The notes: a model not told the origin generated them from the letters alone. Numbered from the stretch's first letter, positions 1-11,146 are shown. The stretch: 29,612 nt of DNA from Usnea hakonensis (GCA_013423325.1 BLJB01000302.1:1-29612); one strand, 5' to 3'. Made by a program: numbers and translations.

Positions 1-107
1 TAGTAGTAATACTATAAAGGTTTCCCTTATATCATTGCTATAGAGCTTCCCGTAATTATCTTTCATATAGTTAGATAGACACGAGTATGAATTCCAATCC
101 AATCCAA
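1..107 (+). mobile_element. 3' end of LINE-A copy 0 (rest outside the window)
   Basis: These bases nearly match 5182-5287, the 3' end of LINE-A copy 1: the same 3' untranslated sequence followed by a tail of CCAAT units in place of poly(A). The element reads toward the right and its body lies beyond the left edge, so its target duplication cannot be checked. It keeps a little CpA (cacgag at about 80), so it is slightly less RIP-mutated than copy 1. The sequence to its right continues in copia-1 pol, so copy 0 is also inserted in, or next to, copia-1. Confidence 0.88.
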
Positions 108-111
108 TATA

Positions 112-264
112 CTCCGCGATAATAATATATAGAAGGTTAAGCTAGTTTCTACTTTTATAAAGACTTTAGCTAAATATAAACTAGTAGAGAATAATTATTA
201 GATTATTTAAAAAAATAAAATTTATTATTAATTAGCTATAAGATCTCTTATATATATAATATTT
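112..264 (+). pseudogene. Copia-1 pol fragment upstream of the LINE-A insertion
   Basis: Read on + with RIP stops ignored, this ends in Y-x-L-A-I-R-S-L-I-Y-I-I-F. That is the copia stretch normally written YQxLIGSLMYAMxGTRPDLAF, just before the RNase H domain. The reading frame resumes exactly at 5301 (R-T-R-L-D-L-A-F) when LINE-A copy 1 and one copy of its 13-bp target duplication are removed. The fragment is very AT-rich and carries several TAG/TAA stops. It is the right-hand part of a reverse transcriptase connection region whose upstream part lies beyond copy 0. Confidence 0.72.
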
Positions 265-1707
265 TGGAAGGAACAAGCGAGTGACGCTATCGCCACGTTG
301 GAAGCTATCAAAAACACGCCGTTCAGAGAGCTTAGCGCGGCCGTATAGGAGGCGTACACGAAGAACCTGGGAGGCACCTAGACCTTTATTAAAGGATAAC
401 AGATCGACCTCGAGGCCCATACGTAGAGGGAAGCACGCAGGCCCCAGAGCCTAGTAGATAGTAGGGCGAGCACTCCGACCCTCTAGGGCTCCCTAGGGGG
501 ATACTAGAGCAAAGGCAACCCCTTTACGGGGTTACTAATATAGAATACGAGGAGAGGGCCAGTAGTATAGGCCTAGAGGGAGATAATAGAAGAGTCTAGG
601 CGGATAAGATAACTCCTAGTTAGAATAGAGGAGGAAGGGGAGAGGATATCTACTATAGGGGTAACTAGCGAGAACCTCGTCGCGTCCTTTAAGATAGTAG
701 GACACGCGTTAGAAGATATCGTAATAGCGCGGCGACTAAAGAGTAGGGATATAGAACTCTAGATAGCTAGCGCGAAGGCGAAGAAGCTACTAGAGGGAGA
801 CCTAATCTAGACTACTAAGAAATTTAAGACCGCGAAGGTAGTAAAGAGGACCTATATTATAATAGTATATAGGATAAAGATTAAGGCGATAGATACGAAG
901 AATAAGGAAGCCGTAAAGAAGAAGATATAAGAGGATAATAGGAGACTATACCTAGGCCTAGACGTAGTAAAGGCGAAGTGGATAGCGAGCGCGAGGAGAC
1001 CGACGCTAAGAGGGGGTAAGAAAAGGTACTTATCGCTAATTATTAACGTTACTACGGAAGAAATAGCCTCCGGACTAGTGCTAAGAGGCCTAGTCGAGGC
1101 GGGGGAGGCGAAGAAGGTATCGTACTATATATACGGAGCGGTATAGTACTTCAATTACTAGGAGTAGGGCTATATAGTAGCCCACTATAAAAATGAGACT
1201 AGATATGCCGAGTATAACTAGAAGCACGATACTAGGGAGTATAATAAGGTGGCTCCGGGGGCCCTTAGAGCATACGCGGTATACGGCGGTAGGGGCTACG
1301 TAGCGTACTAGAGGATATACCTGAGAAAGAGGTAAGAGACCGAGAAGGTCGCGAGAAAGCTAATACTAAGGCTAATAATAACCTCTAACCTAGAAGGGGT
1401 AAGGCCTACCGAAGCGCTAAAGATTATTAACGGATTTATAGTAGTTTCGTCTAGGAAGAAGAGAATACGAGATATAACTAACGCGGGAAGTAGTCGTAAA
1501 GAGGAAGACTCCGGGACGCTTAGAAAAACTCCTAAAGTAGGAAGACTAGAAAGATTTATAATAAAGGAGGTTAACTAAATATCGCTATAGATCCTATCTA
1601 GGATAGAAACCTAGGGACTAATAGGGGTAGCCTAACTATCCGAGTCCTAGGAAGTCTAGATATAAGACGCCTAAAAATAGAACTCCTAGTTATTAAACTC
1701 TTTATAA
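265..1707 (+). pseudogene. LINE-A copy 1 ORF1, gag-like protein with zinc knuckles (broken)
   Basis: ORF1 of fungal LINEs encodes an RNA-binding protein that packages the element transcript. Frame 1 can be read from 271 (E-Q-A-S-D-A-I-A) to a TAA at 1705-1707, with all internal stops of RIP type. A charged, helix-rich middle part is followed at 1147-1315 by two or three zinc-knuckle remnants. In these the Cys and His codons have become Tyr codons (TGC to TAC, CAC to TAC), for example Y-F-N-Y-x5-G-Y-x4-Y. The start codon is missing because of 5' truncation; the intact N-terminus can be seen in copy 2 at 14327. The stop codon overlaps the ORF2 start as TAATG. Confidence 0.85.
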
Positions 1708-4700
1708 TGGAAAGCTAGACCCTAATAATACTATAATATAATATAAGAGGCGAACTAGGAACAATAATAGCGCTACTTAATAATCTAGAGATAAAGTAGG
1801 CCGATATCTTAGCGATCTAGGAACCTTAATAGAATATATATATAAAGTTATTATATAACCCGGGAACTAGCGAATTCTTCCTATTATATAGGGGTAAAGC
1901 GGGTATAAGGATATACCTCTATATTAATAAGAGGATTAATATTAATATATAGAAAAAGACGTCCCTATCTAAGGATATCTATACTATTACTATAAAGTTT
2001 AAAGGAAAAGATAGAGCTATAGAAAAAGAGGTAATTTAGATCCTTAATATATATAACCCTAGCCTATCCCTAGTTACTACTAATAATCTATTAAGCCTTC
2101 TAATACTAAAGAAGGAGGTCTAGGGATAAGGGGAACGAATAGTAATAGAAGACTTTAACCTCTATTACCCGAACTAGAATAATTATAGGAGGTTTAGCTA
2201 CTATAGGGAAGCGGACGAGCTACTAGAGATAATTATAGAAGTAGATATAAAACTCGCGCTTCTCGAGGACTCTATAACCTAGAGGGCGAGGGGTAGCGAA
2301 AGCGTAATAGACCTTATTTTTATAACGCTAGGACTAACTAAGGTAATAAAATTATATAGAGTATATCTAGACCTATAGATAGGCTCCGACTACTTTCTAA
2401 TATATATAGAGCTCGATCTATTAATAGAAAAAGCCCCTACTATTAGAAGAAAGGCGTAGAAAATAGTAAAGCTAGAAGCTATAAAAATCGCGATCTAAGA
2501 ACTAATCTACTTTTTACCTCCTAGCTAGCTAAGGACTAGAGGAGAGATAGATAAATATCTAGAGAATATTATAGTAGGCCTAAGGAAGGTAGTAGAAGAG
2601 ACCGTTCTATAGACTAAACTATTAGATAGGGCTCGATTATTCTAGGACTACGACTATAGCGAGGCTACGTAGAAGGCGAAACGCCTCACGGCCGAATACT
2701 AGAATAGCCGCGGAAACCGGGGAGAAGAGGAATAGCGTACGGCTGTAAAATATTAGAACAAGGTAATTAGTAGAGCCAAAACTCTTAATTTTAGACGAGG
2801 AGTTCACGAAGTAGAAGAGTTATAGAAGGGGATCTAGGGGCTAGCTAAATAGACTAGATAGAGTAGTATAAACCTAAAGCTACTACCTAAATTCCTAGTA
2901 CTTAAAGACGGGGAAGCCGGTCCGGCGAGATCGTTCGAAGGTAAGATAGTAGTACTTTAAAGGACCTTCTTTCTACTACCCCTATAGATAGACCTTACTA
3001 ATATCGAGGATATAGTCTACCTAAACCCGGCGGAGATAATCGTGGAGTTAATAGAAAAGGAGGTTAGGATAGCGATCTTCTATCTAAAATAGAATAAGGC
3101 CCTAGGGATAGATAGGATATCGAATAGATTCCTAAGGTTAGTTACTAGTAAGGCCCTCCTATAGCTTACTAGGCTCTTCTAGGTATATATAGATCTAGGC
3201 TACTACCCGAAGGAGTTTAAAATCGCCAATACGATAGTCCTCTATAAACCGGGTAAAGACGACTATTTAGAACTAAAGTTATACCGGCCGATCGCCTTAC
3301 TAAGTACGTTAGGGAAGGCTCTAGAGATAGTTATAGCTAAGAGACTTAGCGACTATATAGAGAAATATAACCTCCTCCCCCCGGAGTAGATAGGCGTACG
3401 GAAAGGCCGGTCTATCGAGATAGCCCTAGAAATAATAGTTAATATAGTATATATAGTATAGGGTAGCGGTAAGTAGTATATAGCTAGCCTACTCTCTCTA
3501 GACGTAGTAGGGGTATTCGATAACGTATCCTATGAGCGGCTTCTCTATAATCTTAAGTCTAAGGGGGTCCCCCCCTAGATAGTAAACTAGACGTCGAGCT
3601 TCCTTATAGAAAGAGTAATATTAATAACGCTAAAGTAGAAAATAAGCGAGGTAGAACTAGCGGAAATAAAGATCCTATAGGGATCCCTAGTATCCCCTAT
3701 ACTATTCCTATTCTTTAATATACTACTTATCGAGGAGTACTCGAAGCTAAAGCTAAACCTCTAAGTTAGTAGCTTTATCGACGATATTTATCTACTAGCG
3801 TATAGGAAAAGTACGGAAGCTAACTATATAATATTTAAAATAATCTACGAGGTATACCTAAAGTAGACGAAAACGTATAGAGTAACTTTCGCCCTTAAGA
3901 AGTACGAGCTAGTCTACCTTACTAGAAGGCTAAAGCGCTTTAATATAAAAGCTATAATAGACCTAGAAGTAACCGTTATAGAGCTAAAGGATAGTATACG
4001 GGTACTAAGCCTATATATAGATAGAAAATTAAGGTAGGGCCCCTACCTCAAGAAGGTAAAGGCTAAGATAGCGTCCCAATACCTTACGCTATCGATAACG
4101 ACGGCCTCGATATAGGGAATAACTCTAAACCGAGTACGTATAGTATACTAGGCTATAGTCCGACTAGCGATAATATACGCGGCGGCTATCTAGTATAACC
4201 CGGCGGGTACGCGAGGAGCGATAAAGATACTAGGGAGATAGATAGAGATAACCTAGAATAAGTACCTAAGATACGTCTTAGAAGTATATAAGGCGATAAA
4301 TACTAGGGAACTAGAGGTAAAGATAGGTATTCCCCCTATATAGGTCTCTTTAGACCTAGCGGTCCTCTATTACTAAGCCCTTAGGGGTATATACGAGGTT
4401 ACGAAAATTAGAAACGCACGTATCTATAGAGTACTCCGGGGGAAGCGAGGTCGTAAGGTAAAGGTACTACCAATATCTACGATAGAGAAGTACTTATAGG
4501 CCGAGGGTGCCCTCCCTAGAGGAGGGTAGGAATAATATAACGCAAGGAAGAGAGAAAGAAAAAAGATAGAGGCGATAAGAGAAAGAATATAGGACTAAGG
4601 TAATATAGCCTAGTATACCCTATAGGAAGGCTACCGTACGGGTATACCTAAAAATAAGAGGATACTAGCTTAGGGTTCTAAGGACTAGAAAACGAGAAGA

Positions 4701-5090
4701 ATACTTTACTATAACTTCGCGAAAGCCGAAAGCTCCGCCCTAATCTAGATACGAATAGAGAAGATCGGGCTAGTATTATTCCTCTTCCGTTATAAGGTCC
4801 CGGGTATCTATATAGCTAGCTATAAATACGGCTAGTTAAAATAGGATACTAAATATATTTTTATCTTCTATCTAAGGCTAGGATAATTTAGACTAGTACT
4901 TCTAGAATCCGCGGGAACTAGTAATCTACGGAGAATACTAACTACTCTAAAAGAGGCGAGGGCGTTAACTAGATAACTAATTTAATCCGGCCTTCTAGGC
5001 TAGTATTCCCTAGTAAAAGACTAGTTATATAAGAGTAGAGCGGCCTAAGGGACGCTAGCGTCGATATAAAGGGGGTAAAGGAATACGAGC
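1707..5090 (+). pseudogene. LINE-A copy 1 ORF2, endonuclease plus reverse transcriptase (broken)
   Basis: ORF2 supplies the target-nicking endonuclease and the reverse transcriptase for target-primed insertion. It starts at ATG 1707 (M-E-S) and stays in one frame to the C-terminus, broken only by RIP stops. Visible landmarks: an N-terminal endonuclease start L-x-Y-N-I-R and A-D-I-L-A-I-x-E-P (about 1740-1830), D-F-N-L-Y-Y-P (2151), I-D-L-I-F-I-T, and G-S-D-Y-F (2382, normally SDH). The reverse transcriptase shows G-I-D-R-I-S-N (about 3103), the first catalytic Asp in S-L-D-V-V-G-V-F-D-N-V (3501), G-S-L-V-S-P-I-L-F and S-F-I-D-D (3771-3785). The C-terminus has a cysteine/histidine motif of CxxG...H...C type near 4821-4875, with Cys and His turned to Tyr. 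No RNase H domain fits between the RT and this motif. The true stop lies near 5040-5090. Confidence 0.9.
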
Positions 5091-5300
5091 GCAGGAGGTA
5101 TCGAGCGATAGTAATCGAAGGTAGTATATAGACTTAAAATAGTAGAGATAAATAGGAGTACGGTAAGGTTTTTTACCCTAGTAGTAGTAATACTATAAAG
5201 GTTTCCTTTATATTATTACTATAGAGCTTCCCGTAATTATCTTTTATATAGTTAGATAGATACGAGTATGAATTCCAATCCAATCCAATATATAATATTT

Positions 5301-5930
5301 AGAACTCGACTAGATCTAGCCTTTACTATCTTAATAGTTAATTACTATATATATAATCTAACTAAGAAATATTAGAAAATAATTAAAAAGATTTTTATAT
5401 ATCTTAAAAAAATTATTAATATAGAACTAGTTTTTTAGAGTACTTTTTTAGACTTAATTAATTATATAGACTTTAACTAGATAGATAATATAGTTATTTA
5501 TCGCTCTATTTCCGGCTATATATTTAATATAGGAAATATAGTAATTAGCTAATTCTTTAAATATTAAGCTACTATTACTCTCTCTACTTATAAGGCTAAA
5601 TATATTAGCTAAATATAAGCTACTAAAAAAGTTATCTAGTTATAGAGCTTATTAATATCTCTATATTCTAAATATAGTAATAGTCTAGAAATAGTTATTA
5701 TCTATAGAGATAATTAGGGGGCTATTATATTATTAAAGAATCTAAAGTCTTATAGTTATACTAATATATTAATATTACTAACTACTTCTATAGGGAGAAG
5801 ATAGCTAATAAATTAGTAGCTTTTAAATATACTCTTATTAATTTATAAGTTACTAATAGATTAATTAAGGCTTTATTTAGAGATAAGTTTAAAATATTTT
5901 ATAAAGCTATTAGTCTAAGATAATTAAATT
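5301..5930 (+). pseudogene. Copia-1 pol C-terminus with RNase H (broken)
   Basis: The reading starts with R-T-R-L-D-L-A-F-T-I, the copia TRPDLAF landmark. It continues through S-I-S-G-Y-I-F at about 5508 (STSGYIF), A-T-I-T-L-S-T-Y-K-A-K-Y (QATIALSTCEAEY, with the RNase H Glu codon now Lys) and Y-R-D-N-x-G-A-I (YGDNQGAI). The C-terminal part, R-E-K-I-A-N-K-L-V-A-F-K-Y-T and A-L-F-R-D-K-F, lies in another frame, so there is one small indel near 5760 in addition to the RIP stops. RNase H degrades the RNA template during reverse transcription of LTR elements. The coding part ends near 5930. Confidence 0.87.
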
Positions 5931-6709
5931 AATAACTAAATAGTCTATAGAAGTTATTCGCCCTTTCTAATTTCTAGCTACTAAGTTTAGCTAGTAATTT
6001 ACTCTTTCTAGATCTTCTTTTTAGATATACTATTACTATTATTATCGCCCCTTCTTAGCGCCTTAAATATTAAATTATCTAGTCTCTTAGTATTAAATTA
6101 GTCCTATTAACTAGTCTAGATAATTCGGCTTATTAGTCTTATTAACCGGTCTAGATAATTTAATTTATTAGTCTTATTAACCGGTCTATACTCGGTAGAC
6201 TTTCCCCTTATATCTTTTCTCTTTATTATTAACTACTAATTAATCCTTTTCTTTTTCTCCTTAGAGTTAACTCTAATTATTAGTATATAGGGGCTTTCTA
6301 ACCCGCCTTATATAGGTCCTTATAGTATTATCTTAATCTAAAAGTATTACTTCTAGCCTTATAGTTATTTATCTAGCTACTATTTAATTACTATAGCTAC
6401 TATAGCTACTTAGAGTATTTTTTATATAATATATAGATCTCTATATATATCCTCTAACCTCGTTTTATTTAAAATTTAATATATACTTAATAGATATTAA
6501 AAAAGATTTTTAAATAATCGTATTTTTTACGAAAAATAGAAAGTTTATATAGTAATACTATTACGAGATTAAATATCGAGCTATTATAAAGTCTAATATT
6601 TATATTATTATATTATCTCTACTACCTTAATATTATTATTATATAGTATAGAGTTAATATAAGAGTTAGAATTTAATTTTTTAGAAAAAGAAATACGCTC
6701 GAGTAGAAG
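5931..6709 (+). other. Non-coding 3' internal tail of copia-1, AT-rich
   Basis: About 780 bases lie between the end of copia-1 pol and the LTR at 6710. No reading frame resembles a known protein. It contains a 35-bp tandem repeat (6097-6195). A purine-rich stretch before 6710 (agaaaaag... to gtagaag) is where a polypurine tract would be expected. I see nothing else in it. Confidence 0.5.
6097..6195 (+). repeat. 35-bp tandem repeat, about 2.8 units
   Basis: Units start at 6097, 6132 and 6167. Each begins attagtc(c/t)tattaac and contains ggtctagataatt. They differ only at a few C/T positions. The repeat sits in the 3' internal tail of copia-1. There are no spacers, so it is not a CRISPR array. 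Confidence 0.85.
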
Positions 6710-6864
6710 TATTAAAATAGGAAGGTTTACTAAGTTATATAATTTCGTTACGTAACCTTAGCGCCTTAGTATTTTGTAAATAGTCTTACATATTTCTTGT
6801 ACTTCCAATAATCAATTAATTAATAAAAACTAATAATATGTGTTCCACATACCTACTTCCAACA
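6710..6864 (+). mobile_element. LTR of the copia-1/copia-2 family, probably the 3' LTR of copia-1
   Basis: The sequence from tattaaaatagg (RIP form of tgtcaaaatagg) to cttccaaca matches, in inverted orientation, the LTR at 19480-19624. Shared parts include the segment around gcgcctta and a stretch around tagtcttac. It lies 0.8 kb after the end of copia-1 pol and in the same orientation, as a 3' LTR should. The five bases on either side (agaag and ataaa) do not match, which fits an LTR of a larger element and not a solo LTR. The 3' half keeps several CpA and TpG. Confidence 0.7.
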
Positions 6865-6957
6865 ATAAATAGAGATTCTAGTAACTATTTTTATAATCTT
6901 AATTATAATAAAAATAAATATTTAATTAATTATTATTATTATATAGTTAGAGTTAAT
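6865..6957. other. AT-rich host sequence left of LINE-B copy 1
   Basis: Flanking DNA with no recognisable coding content. Its last 16 bases (6942-6957, tatagttagagttaat) are the left copy of the LINE-B copy 1 target duplication. It continues at 7875 once that insertion is removed. Confidence 0.6.
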
Positions 6958-7858
6958 TAATTGATTATTTTATACGTCTATACTAGCTACTTAATATAAG
7001 CTAATAAGAGTAACTATAACGCTAAACTAATAGAGCTAGGCGTTAAAGAAATCTAAAGGCGAACCTCTAAATAAAAATTTTAATTAAATAGTATACTCTT
7101 TTTTCTACTATACTTTTTAGGAGCTCTATTATATTATTATATATCTTTCTACTTTTTTATATTAACTTTTTTATTTTCTAATTTTTATATCTCTAATTAC
7201 CCTTACTTTTAAAAGTAAGTATAATTATTTTTTTATATATTTTTTTTAAACTTAATAGTTTTCTTTACTTTAAAGAGTAGTTTTAATTATTAAAGTTATT
7301 TACTAGCTAACTTAAAATTATTTAATTAATTAAAGTTAATTATCTATCTTATTACTATCTAGATCTTTTTAATTATAATTAGTATTATTTAGAAGTTTCT
7401 AGTATCCGCTTTTATAAATAATTATAATCTATTTTTCTATAATCTTAAATAAAAGAGAAAAATATATTTAATATTCTATTTTCTCTATTTATATCTATAA
7501 TTAGAATTAATATCTAGAACCCTTATTTTATTAAGGAATATATTAAGCCCGATTTTACTATTTTTTATTTAAATAATAATTAAGCTTTTAGCCTTCTTTA
7601 GTATCTTATAATAGTTAAATCTATTATTATATAAGTTCCTTATTTAGATAGAGGTTCTCGCTATAATAAAAATTCTTTATTAATATTTTTCTTATTTTTT
7701 AAATCTTTATTTTTAAAATTAATTTTATATTTTTCGTCTAATAATATTAATACTCTAATATTCCTCGATATCCCTATATAGATTAACCTAGTTCTTCTTT
7801 CTTCTTATACTAGTGGCCGCTAGGTCCCAGCTTTTTTCCTTAAGGGCTTTAAGAGCCC
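6958..7858 (-). mobile_element. LINE-B copy 1, 5'-truncated 3' end with target duplication
   Basis: On the minus strand this 0.9-kb piece encodes the broken C-terminus of a LINE ORF2 and a 3' region ending in an AATTAATT tail. It matches four other pieces of the window. A perfect 16-bp target duplication (tatagttagagttaat) stands at 6942-6957 and 7859-7874. 5' truncation of this kind is typical of target-primed reverse transcription. A small less mutated patch (ggccgctaggtcccagc) remains near the 5' end at about 7815. Confidence 0.92.
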
Positions 7859-7874
7859 TATAGTTAGAGTTAAT

Positions 7875-8667
7875 ATAGGATTCTTTCTTTTTTAAAATTA
7901 GCCCCTAGCTAATATAGATAGTTATATAATAATACTTTTAATAATTAAATTTTATATTTAATATAGATTCTAAAGTAGTAATAATAATTAATAGTTTAAA
8001 TTAATATTTAGTAGAGGCTAAAATCTTTATTAAATTAGAAATTTCTTTAAGCTTTTAATATTTATTATATAAATAAATAAATAATTAATTATAAGAGATA
8101 GTCTTATATTAGTAATTTTTATATTAGAAGTCTATAATAGATATTATTTTAATAAAGTATTTATTAATATAATTCTCTATTTCTTATTTATTTTCTTAGC
8201 CTTTTAATTAGATATTTTTAATATTATTATTTTAGATACTTATTTAGTAGGCTTTTAATTAGTAAGAAGGAAATTTATAATCTAAATATAAAAGCTAATA
8301 GTTTAGTATTATAATTTATAGTTTTAACGTTAAAGCTAGTAATTAAACTAGTAATAAAGTTAAAAATAATATCCGGCTATTTTTTTAATAGCTTTAATAT
8401 CTATAAAAAGATAGTTTTAATTAATAAATATTAAATTAATAAGAGTCTTAGTTTTAACTAAATTCTTATTATCTTACTAATTAGTAATTATACTAACTAT
8501 ATTATTTAGGAGGCTAATTATTATAATAATTATTATTATATTATAATTAATAATTTATTTAGAAAGAACTTCTATTACTATATCTAGTAATATTTCTAAA
8601 TTTATTATATCGACTAGTAGAAGCCTATTATTTATATTTATAATTATTAATATTTATTAGAAAAGAG
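7875..8667. other. Unidentified AT-rich element remnant
   Basis: About 790 bases of extremely AT-rich, RIP-saturated DNA between LINE-B copy 1 and LINE-A copy 2. The minus strand near 8470-8620 reads as an Asn/Arg/Ser-rich stretch, similar in composition to the linker after the zinc knuckle of the copia-4 gag, but this is weak. It does not continue the copia-2 reverse transcriptase that ends on the other side of LINE-A copy 2. Confidence 0.4.
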
Positions 8668-10582
8668 TTGGATTAGATTGGAATTCATACTCGTATCTAT
8701 CTAACTATATGAAAGATAATTACGGGAATCTCTATAATAATAGTATAAGGAAAACCTTCGTAGTATTACTACTACTAGGGTAAAAAACCTTATCGAACTC
8801 CTACTTATCTCTACGGTTTTAAGTCTATATACTACTTTCGACTACTACCGCTCGGTACCCTCTACTCTCGTACCCCTCTACCTTTTTTATATCGATACTA
8901 GCGCCCCTTAGGTCGCTCCCCCCTTATATAACTAGTCTTTCGCTAAGGAATACTAGTCTAGAAGACTAGACTAAATTAGCTATCTAGTTAACGCCCTCGC
9001 CCCCTTTAGAGTAATTAGTATTCTCCGTAAGTTACTAGTTCCCGCGGATTCTAGAAGTACTAGTCTAGATTATTCTAGCCTTAGATAAAAGATAAGGATA
9101 TATTTAGTATCTTATTTTAGCTAGCCGTATTCGTAGCTAGCTATATAAATACCCGGGACCTTATAATAAAAGAGAAACTATACTAGCCCGATCTTCTCTA
9201 TTCGTATCTAGATTAGGGCGGAGCTTTCGGCTTTTACGAGGTTATAGTAAAGTATTCTCCTTATTTTCTAGTCTTTAGGACCCTAAGCTAGTATCCTTTT
9301 ATCTTCGGGTATACCCGTACGGTAGCCTTCCTATAGGGTACGCTAGGCTATATTACTCTAGCCCCGTACTCTTCCTCTTATTACTTCCGTCTCCTTCCTT
9401 TCTCTCTTTCCTACGTTATATTACTCCTACCCTCTTCTAGGGAGGACCCTCTCGGCCTACGAGCTCTTCTCTATCGTAGGTACCGGAGGTACTTTTACCC
9501 TACGACCTCGTTTCCCCCGGAGTACTCTGCGGATACGTACGTTTCCGATTTTCGTGACCTCGTATACGCCCCTAAGGGCTTAGTAACGGAGGACCGCTAG
9601 GTCTAAAGAGACTTATATAGGGGGAATACCTATCTCTACTTCTAGTTTCCTAATACTTATTACCTTATATACTCCTAAGACGTATCTTAGGTACTTATTC
9701 TAGGTTATTCCTAGCTATCTTCCTAGTATCTTTATTACTCCTCGCGTACCCGCCGGGTTATATTAGATAGCCGCCGCGTATATTATCGCCGGCCGAATAA
9801 CGGCCTAATATACCGTACGTACTCGGTTTAGTATTATTCCCTATATCGAGGCTACCGTTATTAATAACGCGAGGTATTAGGACGCTATCTTAGCTTTTAC
9901 CTTCTTAAGGTAGGGGCCCTACCTTAGTTTTCTATCTACGTATAGGTCTAGGACCCGTATACTACCCCTTAACTCTATAATTATTACTTCTAGGTCTATT
10001 ACGACTTTTATATTAAAGCGTTTCGGTCTTCTAGTAAGATAGACTAGCTCGTATTTTTTAGAGGCGAAGGTTACCCTATATATTTTCGCCTACTTTAAGT
10101 ATACCTCGTAGGCTATCTTGAGCGTCGCGTAGTTAGCCTCCGTACTCTTCCCGTATACTAGTAGGTAGACGTTATCGATAAAGCCTCCGACTTAAAGGTT
10201 TAGCTTTAGCTTCGAGTACTCTTCGATAAGCGGTACGTTAAAGAATAGGAATAATACGGGGGATACTAGGGACCCCTATAGGATCCCCGTCTCTATTAGT
10301 TCTACCTCGCTTATTTTCTACCCTAGCGTTATTAACGTTACTCTCTCCGTAAGAAAGCTCGATATCTAGTTTACTATCTAGGGAGGGATCCCTTTAGATT
10401 TAAGGTTATAGAGGAGCCGTTCGTAGGATATATTATTAAATACCCCTACTATATCTAGAGAGAGTAGGCTAGCTACGTATTATTTACCGCTACCCTAAAC
10501 CGTATATACTACGTTTACTATTATCTCTAGGGCTATCTCGGTAGACCGCCCTCTCCGTATACCTATTTATTCCGGGGGGAGG

Positions 10583-10584
10583 NN
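10583..10584. other. Two undetermined bases with a duplicated 10-mer on both sides
   Basis: The bases cggggggagg stand at 10573-10582 and again at 10585-10594, with NN between. The matching place in LINE-A copy 1 (around 3379, opposite strand) has this sequence once. The most likely cause is a failed join of two contig ends, not biology. Confidence 0.85.
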
Positions 10585-10988
10585 CGGGGGGAGGAGGTTA
10601 TATTCCTCTATATAGTCGCTAAGTCTCTTAGCTATAACTATTTCTAGAGCCTTCCCTAGAGTACTTAATAGGGCGATCGGTTAGTATAACTTTAGTTCGG
10701 AGTAGTTATCTTTATCCGGTTTATAGAGGACTATTATATTAGCGACTTTAAACTCCTTCGGATAATAGCCTAGGTCTATATATACCTAGAAGAGCCTAGT
10801 AAGCTATAGAAGGGCCTCTCCGGTAACTAGCCTTAGAAATCTATTTAGTATCCTATCTATCCCCGGTACTTTATCCTATTTAGGGCGAAAGATAGCTACC
10901 TTTACCTCTTTCTCCGTTAGTTCTACGGTTATCTCGGCTAAGTCTAAATAGACTATATCCTCGATATCGATAAGATCTACTTATAGGG

Positions 10989-11146
10989 TGTTGAAAACTA
11001 GGTATCTGGATGTTCAAGAGGTATTGATTGATCTCCAGAAACTCCCCTGGAACAGTCCTACTTATCATACAATTTGGGTGGCTAGGCCGACCCCTGCCAA
11101 GAGAAGGCTGGGAATCCAACACAAGCGAAATTGCCAATTTCCAACA
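10989..11146. mobile_element. Solo-LTR-like insertion 1 (158 bp)
   Basis: Starts TGTTGAAAAC, ends TTTCCAACA, and is flanked by the 5-bp duplication taggg at 10984-10988 and 11147-11151. TG...CA ends plus a 5-bp duplication are the hallmark of an LTR. It is absent from the same place in LINE-A copy 1. CpA and TpG are frequent, unlike the surrounding RIP-mutated element. It has no coding capacity of its own; the ORFs that overlap it are chance. A short non-autonomous LTR element is an alternative. Confidence 0.82.

Larger units (their letters stand above)
265..5287 (+). mobile_element. LINE-A copy 1, nearly full-length non-LTR retrotransposon with target duplication
   Basis: A 5.02-kb element of Tad1-like layout: gag-like ORF1, then ORF2 with endonuclease and reverse transcriptase, then a 3' untranslated region and a CCAAT-repeat tail. 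It is flanked by a perfect 13-bp target duplication, atatataatattt, at 252-264 and 5288-5300. The 5' end lacks about 240 bases that copy 2 has, including the ORF1 start codon, so this copy is 5'-truncated. It interrupts copia-1 pol between two codons. RIP has placed dozens of TAG/TAA stops in both ORFs, but the first 200 bases keep many CpA dinucleotides. The element cannot encode working proteins. Confidence 0.93.

Noticed and set aside
232..420. 62-codon minus-strand ORF
   Set aside because: It is antisense to LINE-A ORF1, in the part that RIP spared. Absence of stops there is due to low mutation, not coding.
6097..6195. Possible CRISPR array
   Set aside because: The units are directly adjacent with no spacers, and the host is fungal by its RIP pattern.
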